Source: Oscillospiraceae bacterium (GTDB lineage Bacteria > Bacillota > Clostridia > Oscillospirales > Oscillospiraceae). Taken from it: a DNA stretch of 64,000 nt. The notes under the pieces were generated by a model. The model worked only from the letters and a program-made list of their open reading frames with translations. It made no database searches and had not been told where the DNA came from. Positions 52,886 to 60,653 of the stretch are shown here, piece by piece. Each line of letters begins with the position of its first letter. Position 1 is the stretch's first letter. The translations under genes and the position numbers were made by a program. The stretch is taken from assembly GCA_017458825.1 (NCBI GenBank), contig JAFSZX010000023.1:62001-126000 (forward strand), given 5' to 3'.

Positions 52886-53617
52886 TTATCCCTCCTGCCT
52901 GGCGCGGAAATAGATCCGCGCGTATTCCTCGGTGTCCCGTCCCGCTTCATTCTGCAAATAGAGCGGCGCTTCCAGCGTCAATCCGGCGCCGCCGTCCTTG
53001 CGGCATTCCAGCAGGAACAAAGAGGGCGGCGAGCCGGGGCGAAACTGCACCGTTCGCATGCGCTTCGGCGCAAGATGAAACCGGTCGGCCAGCGCAAATA
53101 CCTCCGCCATGCGTTCCGGACGCATCACCAGCGAAAAGCGGCCGGCGCTTTTCAGCAGCCACGCCGCGGCGCGAAACACGTCCTCCAGCGTGCAGGACAC
53201 CTCCGCGCGAGCCGCCTGCCGCGCCGCCTTGGGTGAGACCGCGCCACGCCCTTCGGCAAAATAGGGCGGATTGGCGACCACCGCGTCAAAAGCGCCGGCG
53301 GCGGAGAACTGTTCGGGGCGGCGCAGATCGAACGGCGCGGGGATCAGCCGTGCCTCCCAGCCGTTGCAAGCGGCGGCGTGCCGGATCGCCTGACAGCCGG
53401 ATTCCCGATACTCTACGGCGGTGACCGTCAGCTCCGGCTGACGCGCCAAAAGTAAAACGCCCAAAAGGCCCGTACCGGCACCCAGATCGCAGATCCGTTC
53501 GCCCCGCTTCGTTCTGGTAAAATAGCCCAGCAGGAACGTGTCGGTGGACGGGGGAAAGGCGTCGCCGCCATAGCAAAAGCACGGACCGCCGTCCCACAAC
53601 GATTCGGTTCGTTCCAT
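52886..53617 (-). CDS. tRNA1(Val) A37 N6-methyltransferase-like protein
   Basis: This 243-residue SAM-dependent methyltransferase has the SAM motif CDLGAGTGLLGVLL (near 50) and the N6-adenine motif NPPYFAEGRG (near 126). It fits the TrmN6/YfiC family and the YabB protein found beside rsmI in Bacillus. The ATG at 53617 follows AAAGGAGG. The GIY-YIG gene yazA that lies between them in Bacillus is missing. Confidence 0.88.
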   Translation of the reverse strand: MERTESLWDGGPCFCYGGDAFPPSTDTFLLGYFTRTKRGERICDLGAGTGLLGVLLLARQPELTVTAVEYRESGCQAIRHAAACNGWEARLIPAPFDLRRPEQFSAAGAFDAVVANPPYFAEGRGAVSPKAARQAARAEVSCTLEDVFRAAAWLLKSAGRFSLVMRPERMAEVFALADRFHLAPKRMRTVQFRPGSPPSLFLLECRKDGGAGLTLEAPLYLQNEAGRDTEEYARIYFRARQEG

Positions 53618-53687
53618 AGCGCCGCCTCCTTTCCGCCGTCTATCGTACCATAACCGCATAAAAAAGAAAAGAACTGCTTGTAAACAG

Positions 53688-53720
53688 AAAAAACGCCGAA
53701 CGGAGCCGTCCGGCGTTTTT
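53688..53720 (-). terminator. Terminator after the ferredoxin gene
   Basis: AACGCCG and CGGCGTT pair, with an inner ACGG/CCGT pairing; both ends carry runs of A/T, so it can act on both strands. Confidence 0.75.
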
Positions 53721-53740
53721 CGCACATACTGCCGCGCAGA

Positions 53741-53914
53741 TTACTCGGCGGGGCTGATCGCGCCCATGGGGCAGGTGTCGCTGCAGGAACCGCAGTCCAG
53801 GCAGACGTTCGCGTCGATCACATAAGTAGCGTCGCCCTGGGAGATCGCACCCACGGGGCATCCGTCAGCGCAAGAGCCGCAGCTCACGCACGCAGAACCG
53901 ATCTGATAAGCCAT
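53741..53914 (-). CDS. 2[4Fe-4S] ferredoxin
   Basis: This 57-residue clostridial-type ferredoxin has two Cys motifs, CVSCGSCADGCP and CLDCGSCSDTCP, each able to bind part of two 4Fe-4S clusters. It is a low-potential electron carrier. The ATG at 53914 follows TTGGAGG, and a good promoter is present upstream. It stands alone, with a terminator. Confidence 0.95.
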   Translation of the reverse strand: MAYQIGSACVSCGSCADGCPVGAISQGDATYVIDANVCLDCGSCSDTCPMGAISPAE

Positions 53915-53943
53915 CGTAGCACCTCCAATTAGATTCTGTCTGT

Positions 53944-53971
53944 ATTGTAGCACGGTTTTGGAAAAAAGCAA
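53944..53971 (-). promoter_or_regulatory. Promoter for the ferredoxin gene
   Basis: On the minus strand TTGCTT (53971-53966) and TACAAT (53949-53944) are 16 bases apart, about 30 bases before the start codon. Confidence 0.7.
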
Positions 53972-54018
53972 GAGCTTTACAAGAAAAAAGTTGCCCCAAA
54001 GCACCGATACCTCACCAT

Positions 54019-54134
54019 CGGCGCAAAGCCCGCGCAGCAGAGTGCCGACCGCGGAAAGGAAGCCGTAAAACCATGGGTTTGGCGCGGCGTCTTTGCCTGT
54101 TTTCTCCGCCGCAGGAGAAAGCAGGGCGGCGCAG
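54019..54134. repeat. Repeat A, copy 1
   Basis: These 116 bases are repeated at 55626-55741 with about ten differences by hand count. Each copy holds two hairpins: AAACC/GGGTTT near the centre and TTTCTCC-GCCGCA-GGAGAAA near the right end. Copy 1 ends two bases before the stop of the SLOG gene. Confidence 0.85.
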
Positions 54135-54135
54135 T

Positions 54136-54597
54136 TTATTCTTCCGGCGCCAGATTATCAACGTGCAGTAAGCCCCTTTTTTCGCGGCGAAGAGCCATGT
54201 TGAAAAAATCCCGCGTTTTGCCAACATATCCCATGTTGTAGCAGATCAGATATCCGCATGATCGTATCATATGCTCGTTTGCCCTGACGATCGCAAACGG
54301 TTTCGGCACCGCTTCCATTCCGGGCGGATAGTAGTTGCCGTCGTATAGCTCCGGCAGCCCGTCCGCGCGTTCGCGCGGAAAGTAGGGAAGCACTGCAATA
54401 AGGCGAACCTGCGGATATTGCTGTTTTGCTATGGCAACGGCATGAGCTGCCATGCGATCAAAAGCTCCGTACTGCCCTACGAAAAATTCTGTCACGCCGT
54501 ATTTCTCAATATGACGTTTTACGGATTCTGTCAGCCGCGGCATGATCTGCTCCGGCGTATCTCGGTGTCCTATGAAAAAACAGGTATTCGCTTCCAT
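54136..54597 (-). CDS. SLOG-superfamily protein (YpsA-like)
   Basis: This 153-residue protein opens with TCFFIGHRDTP and has FFVGQYGAFDRMAAHAV and IAVLPYFPRERAD, a Rossmann-like layout of the SLOG/DUF1273 type that binds nucleotides or their derivatives. Such small proteins are common in Firmicutes accessory regions; the function is not established. The ATG is behind GGAG and a good promoter. It is divergent from an XRE gene. Confidence 0.7.
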   Translation of the reverse strand: MEANTCFFIGHRDTPEQIMPRLTESVKRHIEKYGVTEFFVGQYGAFDRMAAHAVAIAKQQYPQVRLIAVLPYFPRERADGLPELYDGNYYPPGMEAVPKPFAIVRANEHMIRSCGYLICYNMGYVGKTRDFFNMALRREKRGLLHVDNLAPEE

Positions 54598-54636
54598 ATT
54601 ACTCTCCGAATTGTTATCTATTAGCCTACAAAATGT

Positions 54637-54665
54637 AGTTTAATAGCGTCTATTCCGCAAGTCAA
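54637..54665 (-). promoter_or_regulatory. Promoter for the SLOG gene
   Basis: On the minus strand TTGACT (54665-54660) and TAAACT (54642-54637) are 17 bases apart. A palindrome CTACAAAATGTAG lies just downstream (54626-54638), and TGTAC-N9-GTACA (54672-54690) plus a third GTACA (54708-54712) lie between it and the XRE start; these may be operators. Confidence 0.6.
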
Positions 54666-54728
54666 CAAGAATGTACGCTAAAAGAGTACAAATACTACCC
54701 TTACGGCGTACAAAACGGGAGGCGCTAT

Positions 54729-55055
54729 ATGGAGAAAAAGTTGCTCGGCAAAAAAATTAACTTGGCGAGAAAAGATCGGGGTATCACAAGTGAGAAGCTG
54801 TCGGAAGCCTGTCATATCAACGCCACATATCTGCGGCAAATAGAATCCGGCGCAAAAATGCCCAGCCTGCCTGTATTTATATCCCTATGCAGGGAATTAA
54901 AGGCATCACCGTCCTATTTGCTTTCGGAGTATTTGCCGGATCCGGATATACAGGATATGGACGCGCTGTGGGAGCTGTGGCAGACCGCGTCGCCAAAGCA
55001 GATCAAGATCATTTCCTCTATGATACGCAGTGCGTTAGACAGTGTTGACGGCTGA
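54729..55055 (+). CDS. XRE-family regulator (first)
   Basis: This 108-residue protein has an N-terminal helix-turn-helix: LARKDRGITSEKLSEACHIN then ATYLRQIESGAKMPSLP. The C-terminal 45 residues are helical and may dimerise. The ATG is behind GGGAGG. It is divergent from the SLOG gene, with TGTAC-type repeats between them, so it probably represses that pair. A/T content is higher than in surrounding housekeeping genes. Confidence 0.85.
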   Translation: MEKKLLGKKINLARKDRGITSEKLSEACHINATYLRQIESGAKMPSLPVFISLCRELKASPSYLLSEYLPDPDIQDMDALWELWQTASPKQIKIISSMIRSALDSVDG

Positions 55056-55101
55056 TACACAGTTGCCAGCGACGCGCAGGAAATGTTTTCTTTTCAAAAA
55101 T

Positions 55102-55141
55102 ACTCAATCTTTGAGTATTTGTCAATACTCAAAATTTGAGT
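55102..55141 (+). promoter_or_regulatory. Twin 15-bp operator over the second XRE promoter
   Basis: Two palindromes, ACTCAATCTTTGAGT (55102-55116) and ACTCAAAATTTGAGT (55127-55141), share both half-sites. The second fits exactly between a TTGTCA (55119-55124) and a GTGATA (55142-55147) promoter pair, spacing 17. This is the usual picture of an autorepressed XRE gene. Confidence 0.8.
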
Positions 55142-55183
55142 GTGATAGGCTGAATCCATACATAAAAAGGGGAGAGGGTATGT

Positions 55184-55405
55184 ATGGATTATCGCACACG
55201 AATTCGCAATGTTCGGGAGGACAGAGATTACACACAAGCAGAAGTTGGGAAAATTTTGAATAAGACACAGCAGGGGTATAACCATATTGAAACGGGGCGG
55301 GCAGAGCTGAAAATCGACGATCTGATATGCCTGTGCCGGTTTTATCATCTTTCCGCCGACTATTTGATCGGCTTGACTGACGAACCAAGACCGTATAACG
55401 CGTAG
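55184..55405 (+). CDS. XRE-family regulator (second)
   Basis: This is a 73-residue, single-domain helix-turn-helix protein: RIRNVREDRDYTQAEVGKIL then NKTQQGYNHIETGRAELK, with LSADYLIGLTDEP at the end. Proteins of this size resemble phage-type repressors. The ATG follows GGGGAGAGGG. The twin palindromes upstream suggest it represses itself. No target other than itself is seen. Confidence 0.88.
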   Translation: MDYRTRIRNVREDRDYTQAEVGKILNKTQQGYNHIETGRAELKIDDLICLCRFYHLSADYLIGLTDEPRPYNA

Positions 55406-55424
55406 AGCTGTCCTCTGTGCTGAA

Positions 55425-55473
55425 CCCGCGTTTCGGGCGGCTGATTATCGGGCGGCTTGGGACAGCCGCTCCT
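55425..55473. repeat. Repeat B, copy 1
   Basis: These 49 bases are identical to 55748-55796. The unit holds two GGGCGGCT direct repeats and an AGCCGC that can pair with either of them. Confidence 0.9.
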
Positions 55474-55625
55474 ATAATTCTTTCAGGCTTTTCGCAACGC
55501 AACGACCACCGATACCGCACCGCCGGCGCATAAGCCTCGCGTGACAGAGCCGAGCGCCCGCCTTTTGCGCGACGGCAGACGCACCGTCATTCGTCTACGG
55601 CACAGGCGGCAATTCCGCCGTACCG

Positions 55626-55741
55626 CGGCGCAAAGCCCGCGCAACCGAGCGCCGACCGCGGAAAGGAAGCCGTGAAACCATGGGTTTCACGCGGCGTCTT
55701 TGCCTACTTTCTCCGCCGCAGGAGAAAGTAGGGCGCCGCAG
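55626..55741. repeat. Repeat A, copy 2
   Basis: This is the second 116-base copy. Here the central hairpin is nearly perfect (GTGAAACC / GGGTTTCAC), and CTTTCTCC-GCCGCA-GGAGAAAG follows. Repeat B copy 2 begins six bases after it, so A and B may be parts of one larger unit. Confidence 0.85.
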
Positions 55742-55747
55742 GCATAC

Positions 55748-55796
55748 CCCGCGTTTCGGGCGGCTGATTATCGGGCGGCTTGGGACAGCCGCTCCT
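55748..55796. repeat. Repeat B, copy 2
   Basis: An exact match of 55425-55473, in the same orientation, 323 bases away. Confidence 0.9.
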
Positions 55797-55854
55797 GCCA
55801 AGACATGTTATACTGTCCGCACAGACAACTCCGTTCACAAATTGTTTACAGAAA

Positions 55855-55871
55855 GGTCAAAGAAAGTCAAA
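55855..55871 (+). promoter_or_regulatory. CtsR box 1
   Basis: GGTCAAAGAAAGTCAAA matches the tandem heptad consensus of the CtsR repressor (RGTCAAA-NAN-RGTCAAA). It lies ten bases upstream of the -35. Confidence 0.92.
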
Positions 55872-55880
55872 AATAACCAC

Positions 55881-55909
55881 TTGACAAACGAAAACACATG
55901 GCATACAAT
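55881..55909 (+). promoter_or_regulatory. ctsR operon promoter
   Basis: A perfect TTGACA (55881-55886) and TACAAT (55904-55909) are 17 bases apart, bracketed by two CtsR boxes. Confidence 0.92.
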
Positions 55910-55918
55910 GTAGACAAA

Positions 55919-55941
55919 GATCAAAGAAAGTCAAAGTCAAA
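55919..55941 (+). promoter_or_regulatory. CtsR box 2
   Basis: GATCAAAGAAAGTCAAA is followed directly by a third GTCAAA half-site, covering the expected start of transcription. Confidence 0.9.
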
Positions 55942-55974
55942 AGCGCGGGCTTTGACGCAGGGAGGAAGGCAAGC

Positions 55975-56424
55975 ATGGGTATTACAGATCTGATCGCGGG
56001 ATTCATTCAAGCGGAGCTGGACGAGGCAGGCGGCGCGCTGGAGTTACAGCGCAGTGATCTGGCACAGCGGTTCGGCTGCGTGCCCAGCCAGATCAATTAC
56101 GTGATGTCTACCCGATTCTCGCCGGAACACGGATACATCGTGGAGAGCCGTCGGGGCGGAAACGGATATATCCGCATTACACGGGTGCGGGTGGATCGGC
56201 AGACGCTGTTGATGCACGTGATCAACACGCTGGGCGACGAGTTGGACTTGGGGAGCGCCAAAGCCATTGTGAGCAATCTGGCGTCTTCCGGCGCCATCGG
56301 TGCCGAGAGCGCGCAGGCGATTTTAAGCGCCGTCAGTGAAAACGCGCTGCGTTCCGTGCCGCGGCAGTATCGCGGTACCTTGCGCGCCGACCTTGTTAAG
56401 CAAATTTTGATCCATTTGGTTTGA
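55975..56424 (+). CDS. ctsR: Heat-shock repressor CtsR
   Basis: This 149-residue repressor has the winged helix with QRSDLAQRFGCVPSQINYVM and the wing ESRRGGNGYIRI, where the conserved RRGGGGY-type Gly-rich turn reads heat in Bacillus. It controls clp genes and itself through the two boxes upstream. The ATG is behind GGGAGGAAGG. It is the first gene of ctsR-mcsA-clpC. Confidence 0.96.
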   Translation: MGITDLIAGFIQAELDEAGGALELQRSDLAQRFGCVPSQINYVMSTRFSPEHGYIVESRRGGNGYIRITRVRVDRQTLLMHVINTLGDELDLGSAKAIVSNLASSGAIGAESAQAILSAVSENALRSVPRQYRGTLRADLVKQILIHLV

Positions 56425-56448
56425 GGATGGAAAAAGGAGGAAACAATC

Positions 56449-56889
56449 ATGAAATGTCAACACTGCGGAAAAAACGAAGCGACGTTTTACTATAAGAGCA
56501 ACGTCAACGGACACGTCACCGAGCGGCATCTGTGCGCCGAGTGCGCCAGAGAGATGGGATACACGGACAGCCTGCGGCCCGCCTCGCTGTTTGACGACGA
56601 GTTTTTCACCCGACCCTTCCGGCTCTTTGAGCCGCTGTTCGGCGGGTTGGGCGCCAGAATGCTCACGGAATTCCCTGCGCCTGCCGAGGAGAGCGACGGG
56701 ACCGCCGCCACGGCGGTAGCGTCGCCGGAGCGGCAAAGCGACGAGTTGATAGACGGCGCGGAACGGGAGGCGCTTCAGCGCCAGCGTGAGCGCAACGCAT
56801 TGCAGGCGCGTCTGCGCGCCGCCATTGAAAGCGAAGACTTCGAGGAGGCGGCACGGCTTCGGGACGAACTGAAGAAGCTGCCGCAGTAA
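56449..56889 (+). CDS. mcsA: McsA-like zinc protein with UVR motif
   Basis: This is a 146-residue protein with two CxxC pairs at the start (CQHCG, CAECA) and a C-terminal UVR motif (about 110-146, LRAAIESEDFEEAARLRDEL). McsA normally activates the arginine kinase McsB and modulates CtsR. Bacillus McsA has more CxxC motifs; this one is shortened. No mcsB gene follows: clpC begins 13 bases later. Confidence 0.88.
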   Translation: MKCQHCGKNEATFYYKSNVNGHVTERHLCAECAREMGYTDSLRPASLFDDEFFTRPFRLFEPLFGGLGARMLTEFPAPAEESDGTAATAVASPERQSDELIDGAEREALQRQRERNALQARLRAAIESEDFEEAARLRDELKKLPQ

Positions 56890-56902
56890 AGGAGGGTTTA
56901 CC

Positions 56903-59350
56903 ATGAAAGAGAATAAATTCACCCCCAGAGCGGAGGAGGCGCTGCGCCTTGCCCAGGAAGCGGCGGAGGAAATGGGTCACGGTTACGTGGGCACGGAACA
57001 TCTGCTGTTGGGTCTGGTGCGTGAGGAAGAGGGGCTTGCCCATCGGGTACTGTCCGAGTTCGGTATCACCGACGAAATGGTCTGCGGTATTTTGCGCCGC
57101 AGTGTCGGCAGCGGTTTAAGCGGCGCCGCGCCCAGCCAGGGGCTCACGCCCCGCGCCAAGGGCGCCGTGGAACTGGCGGTGAGCGAATCGGTACGCTTCG
57201 GCGGCGGTTACATCGGCACGGAACATCTGTTGATGGGTCTTTTGCGGGAAGGCAACAATATGGCGCTTCGCATTCTCCACACCGTGGGCGCCGATCCCCG
57301 CAAGATGTACGCCGAGCTGACAAAAAAGATCCATCAGGCGCCTCACGCCGCCGTGGGCGGCTCGTCCACCGAGGGCAAGGAGGATAAAAAAGGCAAGGCG
57401 CTGGCGGAATTCACCCGCGACCTTACCGAGGCGGCCCGCAGCGGCAAGCTGGATCCGGTGATCGGCAGAGAGCAGGAGATCCAGCGCGTGATCCAGATCC
57501 TCTCCCGCCGCACCAAGAACAACCCTGTACTCATCGGCGAGCCGGGGGTAGGCAAGACCGCCATTGCCGAAGGACTTGCCCAGAAGATCGTTTCGGCGGA
57601 GGTGCCGGAGGAGCTGCTGGATAAAAAGATCCTCTCGCTGGACTTGAGCGGCATGGTCGCCGGCACCAAATACCGGGGCGACTTTGAGGAGCGGATCAAG
57701 AATACCCTCAATGAAGTGAAAAAAGACGGCAATATCATCCTGTTTATCGACGAACTGCACACCATCGTCGGCGCCGGCGCCGCCGAGGGCGCGGTAGACG
57801 CCGCCAATATCCTCAAACCGGCGCTCAGCCGCGGCGAGATCCGCGTGGTAGGCGCCACCACCCTCAACGAGTACCGCAAGCATATCGAAAAAGACGCGGC
57901 GCTGGAGCGTCGGTTCCAGCCGGTGACGGTAGGGGAGCCGGACGTGGAATCCAGCATTGCCATCCTGCGCGGTCTGCGGGATAAGTACGAGGCACACCAT
58001 AAGCTGACCATCACGGATGAGGCGATCGAGGAGGCGGTGCGCCTGTCCCACCGGTATATCAACGACCGGTATCTGCCCGACAAAGCCATCGACCTGATGG
58101 ACGAGGCGGCGTCCAAGGTGCGCATGGCGGCGGAGGAAACGTCGCCGGAGCTGAAGGCGCTGGAGGAGAAGATCAACGCGCTCCACAAGGAGAAAGCGGA
58201 GGCCATCACCGCCCAGGACTACGAAAAGGCCGCCCAGCTCCGGGACATCGAGAAGGACTACACCGAACAGCTTGACATCGAGCGGGACAAATGGCGTAAG
58301 GCACGCCAGCAAAGCCGCGGCACCGTCACCGGCGAGGACATCGCCGCCGTGGTGTCCGGCTGGACAGGCGTTCCCGTGACCCGATTGACCGAGAGCGAGA
58401 GCCAGCGGCTCTTGACACTGGAGGATACGCTTCACGCCCGTGTGGTGGGGCAGGACGAGGCGGTCACCGCCGTTGCAAAAGCCATCCGCCGCGGCAGAGT
58501 GGGTTTGAAGGACCCCAAGCGCCCCATCGGCAGTTTCCTGTTCCTCGGCCCTACCGGCGTGGGCAAGACGGAGCTGTGCAAAACGCTGGCGGAGGCGATG
58601 TTCGGTGATGAAAACGCCATGATCCGTATCGATATGTCGGAGTACATGGAAAAGCACACCGTGTCCCGTCTGGTGGGCTCGCCTCCGGGCTATGTGGGTT
58701 ACGATGAGGGCGGTCAGCTCACCGAGAAGGTGCGCCGCAAGCCGTACAGCGTGGTGCTGTTCGACGAGATCGAAAAGGCCCATGAGGACGTGTGGAACAT
58801 CCTCTTGCAGATCCTGGAGGACGGTATCGTTACCGATTCCCAGGGCAGGCGGGTGGACTTTAAAAACACGGTGATCGTCATGACCTCCAACGTGGGCGCC
58901 AAGAACATCACCGCCGCGGAGACGGCGCGGCTGGGCTTTGACGGCGGCGACCGTGACAGCGACGAGGCGGCACGGTTTGACCGGATCCGGGAAGCGGTCA
59001 TGGCGGAGCTCAAGCGCACCTTTAAGCCGGAGTTTTTGAACCGGATCGACGAGACCATCGTGTTCCGCCAGCTCACGGAGGCGGACATTGTGAAGATCGC
59101 CCGCCGTATGCTGGAGGTCACCGCCCGCCGCATGGCGGAGCAGGGCATCACGCTTGCAGCGGAGGACGAGGCGGTCACGGCGCTTGCCAAGGGCGGCTTC
59201 GATCCCCAGTACGGCGCCCGTCCCCTGCGCCGCGCCATCCAGAGCAAGGTGGAGGACGCGGTCGCCGAGCAGATGCTGGAGGGCAAGCTCCTCTCTGGCG
59301 ACACCGCCCACGTGCGTCTGCAAGACGGCAAGGTGGTCATTGAGAAGTAA
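56903..59350 (+). CDS. clpC: ATP-dependent Clp protease ATPase ClpC
   Basis: This 815-residue Hsp100 has two N-terminal Clp_N repeats (about 1-145), AAA-1 with Walker A GEPGVGKT (about 212-219), a middle domain with a UVR motif ([20 protein letters not shown]), AAA-2 with GPTGVGKT (about 552-559) and a C-terminal D2-small domain. It unfolds proteins for ClpP and is the final gene of the CtsR operon. The ATG follows AAAGGAGG. clpP is not in the window. Confidence 0.97.
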   Translation: MKENKFTPRAEEALRLAQEAAEEMGHGYVGTEHLLLGLVREEEGLAHRVLSEFGITDEMVCGILRRSVGSGLSGAAPSQGLTPRAKGAVELAVSESVRFGGGYIGTEHLLMGLLREGNNMALRILHTVGADPRKMYAELTKKIHQAPHAAVGGSSTEGKEDKKGKALAEFTRDLTEAARSGKLDPVIGREQEIQRVIQILSRRTKNNPVLIGEPGVGKTAIAEGLAQKIVSAEVPEELLDKKILSLDLSGMVAGTKYRGDFEERIKNTLNEVKKDGNIILFIDELHTIVGAGAAEGAVDAANILKPALSRGEIRVVGATTLNEYRKHIEKDAALERRFQPVTVGEPDVESSIAILRGLRDKYEAHHKLTITDEAIEEAVRLSHRYINDRYLPDKAIDLMDEAASKVRMAAEETSPELKALEEKINALHKEKAEAITAQDYEKAAQLRDIEKDYTEQLDIERDKWRKARQQSRGTVTGEDIAAVVSGWTGVPVTRLTESESQRLLTLEDTLHARVVGQDEAVTAVAKAIRRGRVGLKDPKRPIGSFLFLGPTGVGKTELCKTLAEAMFGDENAMIRIDMSEYMEKHTVSRLVGSPPGYVGYDEGGQLTEKVRRKPYSVVLFDEIEKAHEDVWNILLQILEDGIVTDSQGRRVDFKNTVIVMTSNVGAKNITAAETARLGFDGGDRDSDEAARFDRIREAVMAELKRTFKPEFLNRIDETIVFRQLTEADIVKIARRMLEVTARRMAEQGITLAAEDEAVTALAKGGFDPQYGARPLRRAIQSKVEDAVAEQMLEGKLLSGDTAHVRLQDGKVVIEK

Positions 59351-59410
59351 GGGATGTTCGGTCTGAGTACCGATTATCAAAAGGTTAGCGGGAAATGAGT
59401 TGGGCATAAA

Positions 59411-59447
59411 AATAATTGGGAACCGCATCTTGCGGCTCCCAATTATT
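59411..59447. terminator. Terminator between clpC and the 161-residue gene
   Basis: AATAATTGGGA..CCGCA pairs with TGCGG..TCCCAATTATT around TCT. It serves convergent genes; flanking A/T runs are present on both sides. Confidence 0.75.
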
Positions 59448-59448
59448 C

Positions 59449-59934
59449 TTACGCTTTGTCACGCCAGTCGCTGACCCATTTCATGCTTGTGCAGATTGCC
59501 GTATTTGTTTTGGGATCGTAAGTAACTACTGCGTCAAAGTCTCTTATCAAACGAATAGGCTGGCTATAGGCAGCAGAGAGAGCTAAAAAAACCGCAGTAG
59601 CCTTATTATAGTAAATGGTATAAATACCATTTGTGCATTGGATTGGTAGATCGGAAGCGTGACTAAAAAAAACCGTTACACTAACTACATAGTCAATGGA
59701 AGCAAACAGATCTTTTTCTGACTGGTAGTCCTCCAGCGTGCTATGTATTACATCACCGGCGGCACGCTCGGCACGCGATATAATACTATTTTCATGTATC
59801 TTTATGCCGGCAAGAATAATTGCCACTAGAGCGATAACGCCTAAGGCAATGAATAGAATACGGCGGTTTTGAGTAGACTTTTTTGGCGTATTCTCCATTG
59901 CTGTTGTGGTATCGGGTGTGTTAGGTGTTTCCAT
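59449..59934 (-). CDS. Single-pass membrane protein of unknown function
   Basis: This is a 161-residue protein with a Thr/Asn/Pro-rich cytoplasmic start, one membrane helix (about 26-44) and a 115-residue outside domain with no family I recognise. The ATG at 59934 follows GGGGGAC. It starts 14 bases behind the small ribbon-helix-helix gene, so the two are one operon. Base composition is A/T-rich compared with clpC, which suggests an acquired patch. Confidence 0.65.
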   Translation of the reverse strand: METPNTPDTTTAMENTPKKSTQNRRILFIALGVIALVAIILAGIKIHENSIISRAERAAGDVIHSTLEDYQSEKDLFASIDYVVSVTVFFSHASDLPIQCTNGIYTIYYNKATAVFLALSAAYSQPIRLIRDFDAVVTYDPKTNTAICTSMKWVSDWRDKA

Positions 59935-59948
59935 TTAACTGTCCCCCA

Positions 59949-60125
59949 TTATTTTAGATTTTGAACGATTTTACTCATCTTCAGCGCTTCTTCGCAGAGG
60001 ACGCGGACAGCAGCTACAAAGGATTTCAGTCCCTTCTTCTTTTGAAACGACTCAATGCGGCGAACGAGGTTTTCGTCAGAAGATCGGAAAGTAACAGTCC
60101 GTTTTTCAAATTTTGTATTAGGCAT
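59949..60125 (-). CDS. Small ribbon-helix-helix-like regulator
   Basis: This 58-residue protein reads as a ribbon-helix-helix fold: a strand with KRTVTFRSS, helix A DENLVRRIESFQKKKGL and helix B SFVAAVRVLCEEALKM. Such proteins bind palindromes as dimers and often serve as autorepressors or antitoxins. The ATG at 60125 is behind GGGGGG. It is cotranscribed with the membrane protein and divergent from an XRE gene, with two palindromes between them. Confidence 0.65.
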   Translation of the reverse strand: MPNTKFEKRTVTFRSSDENLVRRIESFQKKKGLKSFVAAVRVLCEEALKMSKIVQNLK

Positions 60126-60156
60126 ACTATATCCCCCCTCAAAAAAGTCTAATATT

Positions 60157-60185
60157 ACAATACCATAGTATTTTTATGTTGTCAA
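60157..60185 (-). promoter_or_regulatory. Promoter for the RHH operon, with palindrome
   Basis: On the minus strand TTGACA (60185-60180) and TATTGT (60162-60157) are 17 bases apart. AATACCATAGTATT (60159-60172), a palindrome, overlaps the -10 and spacer. Confidence 0.8.
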
Positions 60186-60209
60186 TAATCTTTATACAAT
60201 AGTATTGTA
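60179..60209 (+). promoter_or_regulatory. Divergent XRE promoter with palindrome
   Basis: TTGTCA (60179-60184) overlaps the minus-strand -35. TACAATAGTATTGTA (60195-60209) is a 15-base palindrome covering the expected -10, TATTGT at 60203-60208, so a bound dimer would block this promoter. Confidence 0.65.
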
Positions 60210-60235
60210 ATTTTTAGATATGGGAGGGTGTTGAT

Positions 60236-60514
60236 ATGCTCAACCAGAGGATTAGAGAGTTGCGGCGAAGCAAAGGTTTCAGCCAAGTAGAACTGGCGGC
60301 AAAGCTGGGCGTGACAAAGCAAAGCGTGAGTAATTGGGAAAATGACAATATTCAACCATCCGTAGAGATGCTGATACAGCTTGCAAAAGTCTTTTCGGTG
60401 TCAACAGACTATTTATTGGGTTTGGACAGTACAAGTTATTTGCAAGTGGAGGGCTTGTCGAAATCAGAGATTGCGCACGTACAGCAAATTGTGGAGGACA
60501 TTAGAAAACAATAA
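60236..60514 (+). CDS. XRE-family regulator (third)
   Basis: This is a 92-residue helix-turn-helix protein: IRELRRSKGFSQVELAAKLG then VTKQSVSNWENDNIQPSVEM, followed by LAKVFSVSTDYLLGLD. The last 25 residues form a helix. The ATG follows GGGAGGG. It is divergent from the RHH gene with overlapping promoters, so the two regulators probably control each other or share targets. Confidence 0.9.
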   Translation: MLNQRIRELRRSKGFSQVELAAKLGVTKQSVSNWENDNIQPSVEMLIQLAKVFSVSTDYLLGLDSTSYLQVEGLSKSEIAHVQQIVEDIRKQ

Positions 60515-60564
60515 GATGTTGTTTTGCCGATAGCATGGTACAACAAAGAGACGTAGTAGATAAT

Positions 60565-60598
60565 TAACCGGGACGCGGAAAGCGCCCCGGTTCTCTTT
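60565..60598 (+). terminator. Terminator after the third XRE gene
   Basis: AACCGGG..CGC pairs with GCG..CCCGGTT around GGAAA, followed by CTCTTT. Confidence 0.65.
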
Positions 60599-60624
60599 GC
60601 AAATGAGGAAAAACGTGGTATACT
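60597..60624 (+). promoter_or_regulatory. Promoter for the 566-residue membrane protein
   Basis: TTGCAA (60597-60602) and TATACT (60619-60624) are 16 bases apart, 30 bases before the start codon. Confidence 0.75.
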
Positions 60625-60653
60625 ATCTATAACCTTCGGAAAGGAGCGATCTC

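Larger units (their letters stand above)
55406..55880. other. Gene-free region with repeats
   Basis: This stretch up to the ctsR promoter has no convincing gene. It contains repeat B copy 1 (55425-55473), repeat A copy 2 (55626-55741), repeat B copy 2 (55748-55796) and the first CtsR box. Both strands were checked; open frames here are short and lack ribosome sites. Confidence 0.6.

Noticed and set aside
54019..55796. Repeat A/B region considered as an insertion sequence
   Set aside because: There is no transposase and no clear terminal inverted repeats around the units within the window.
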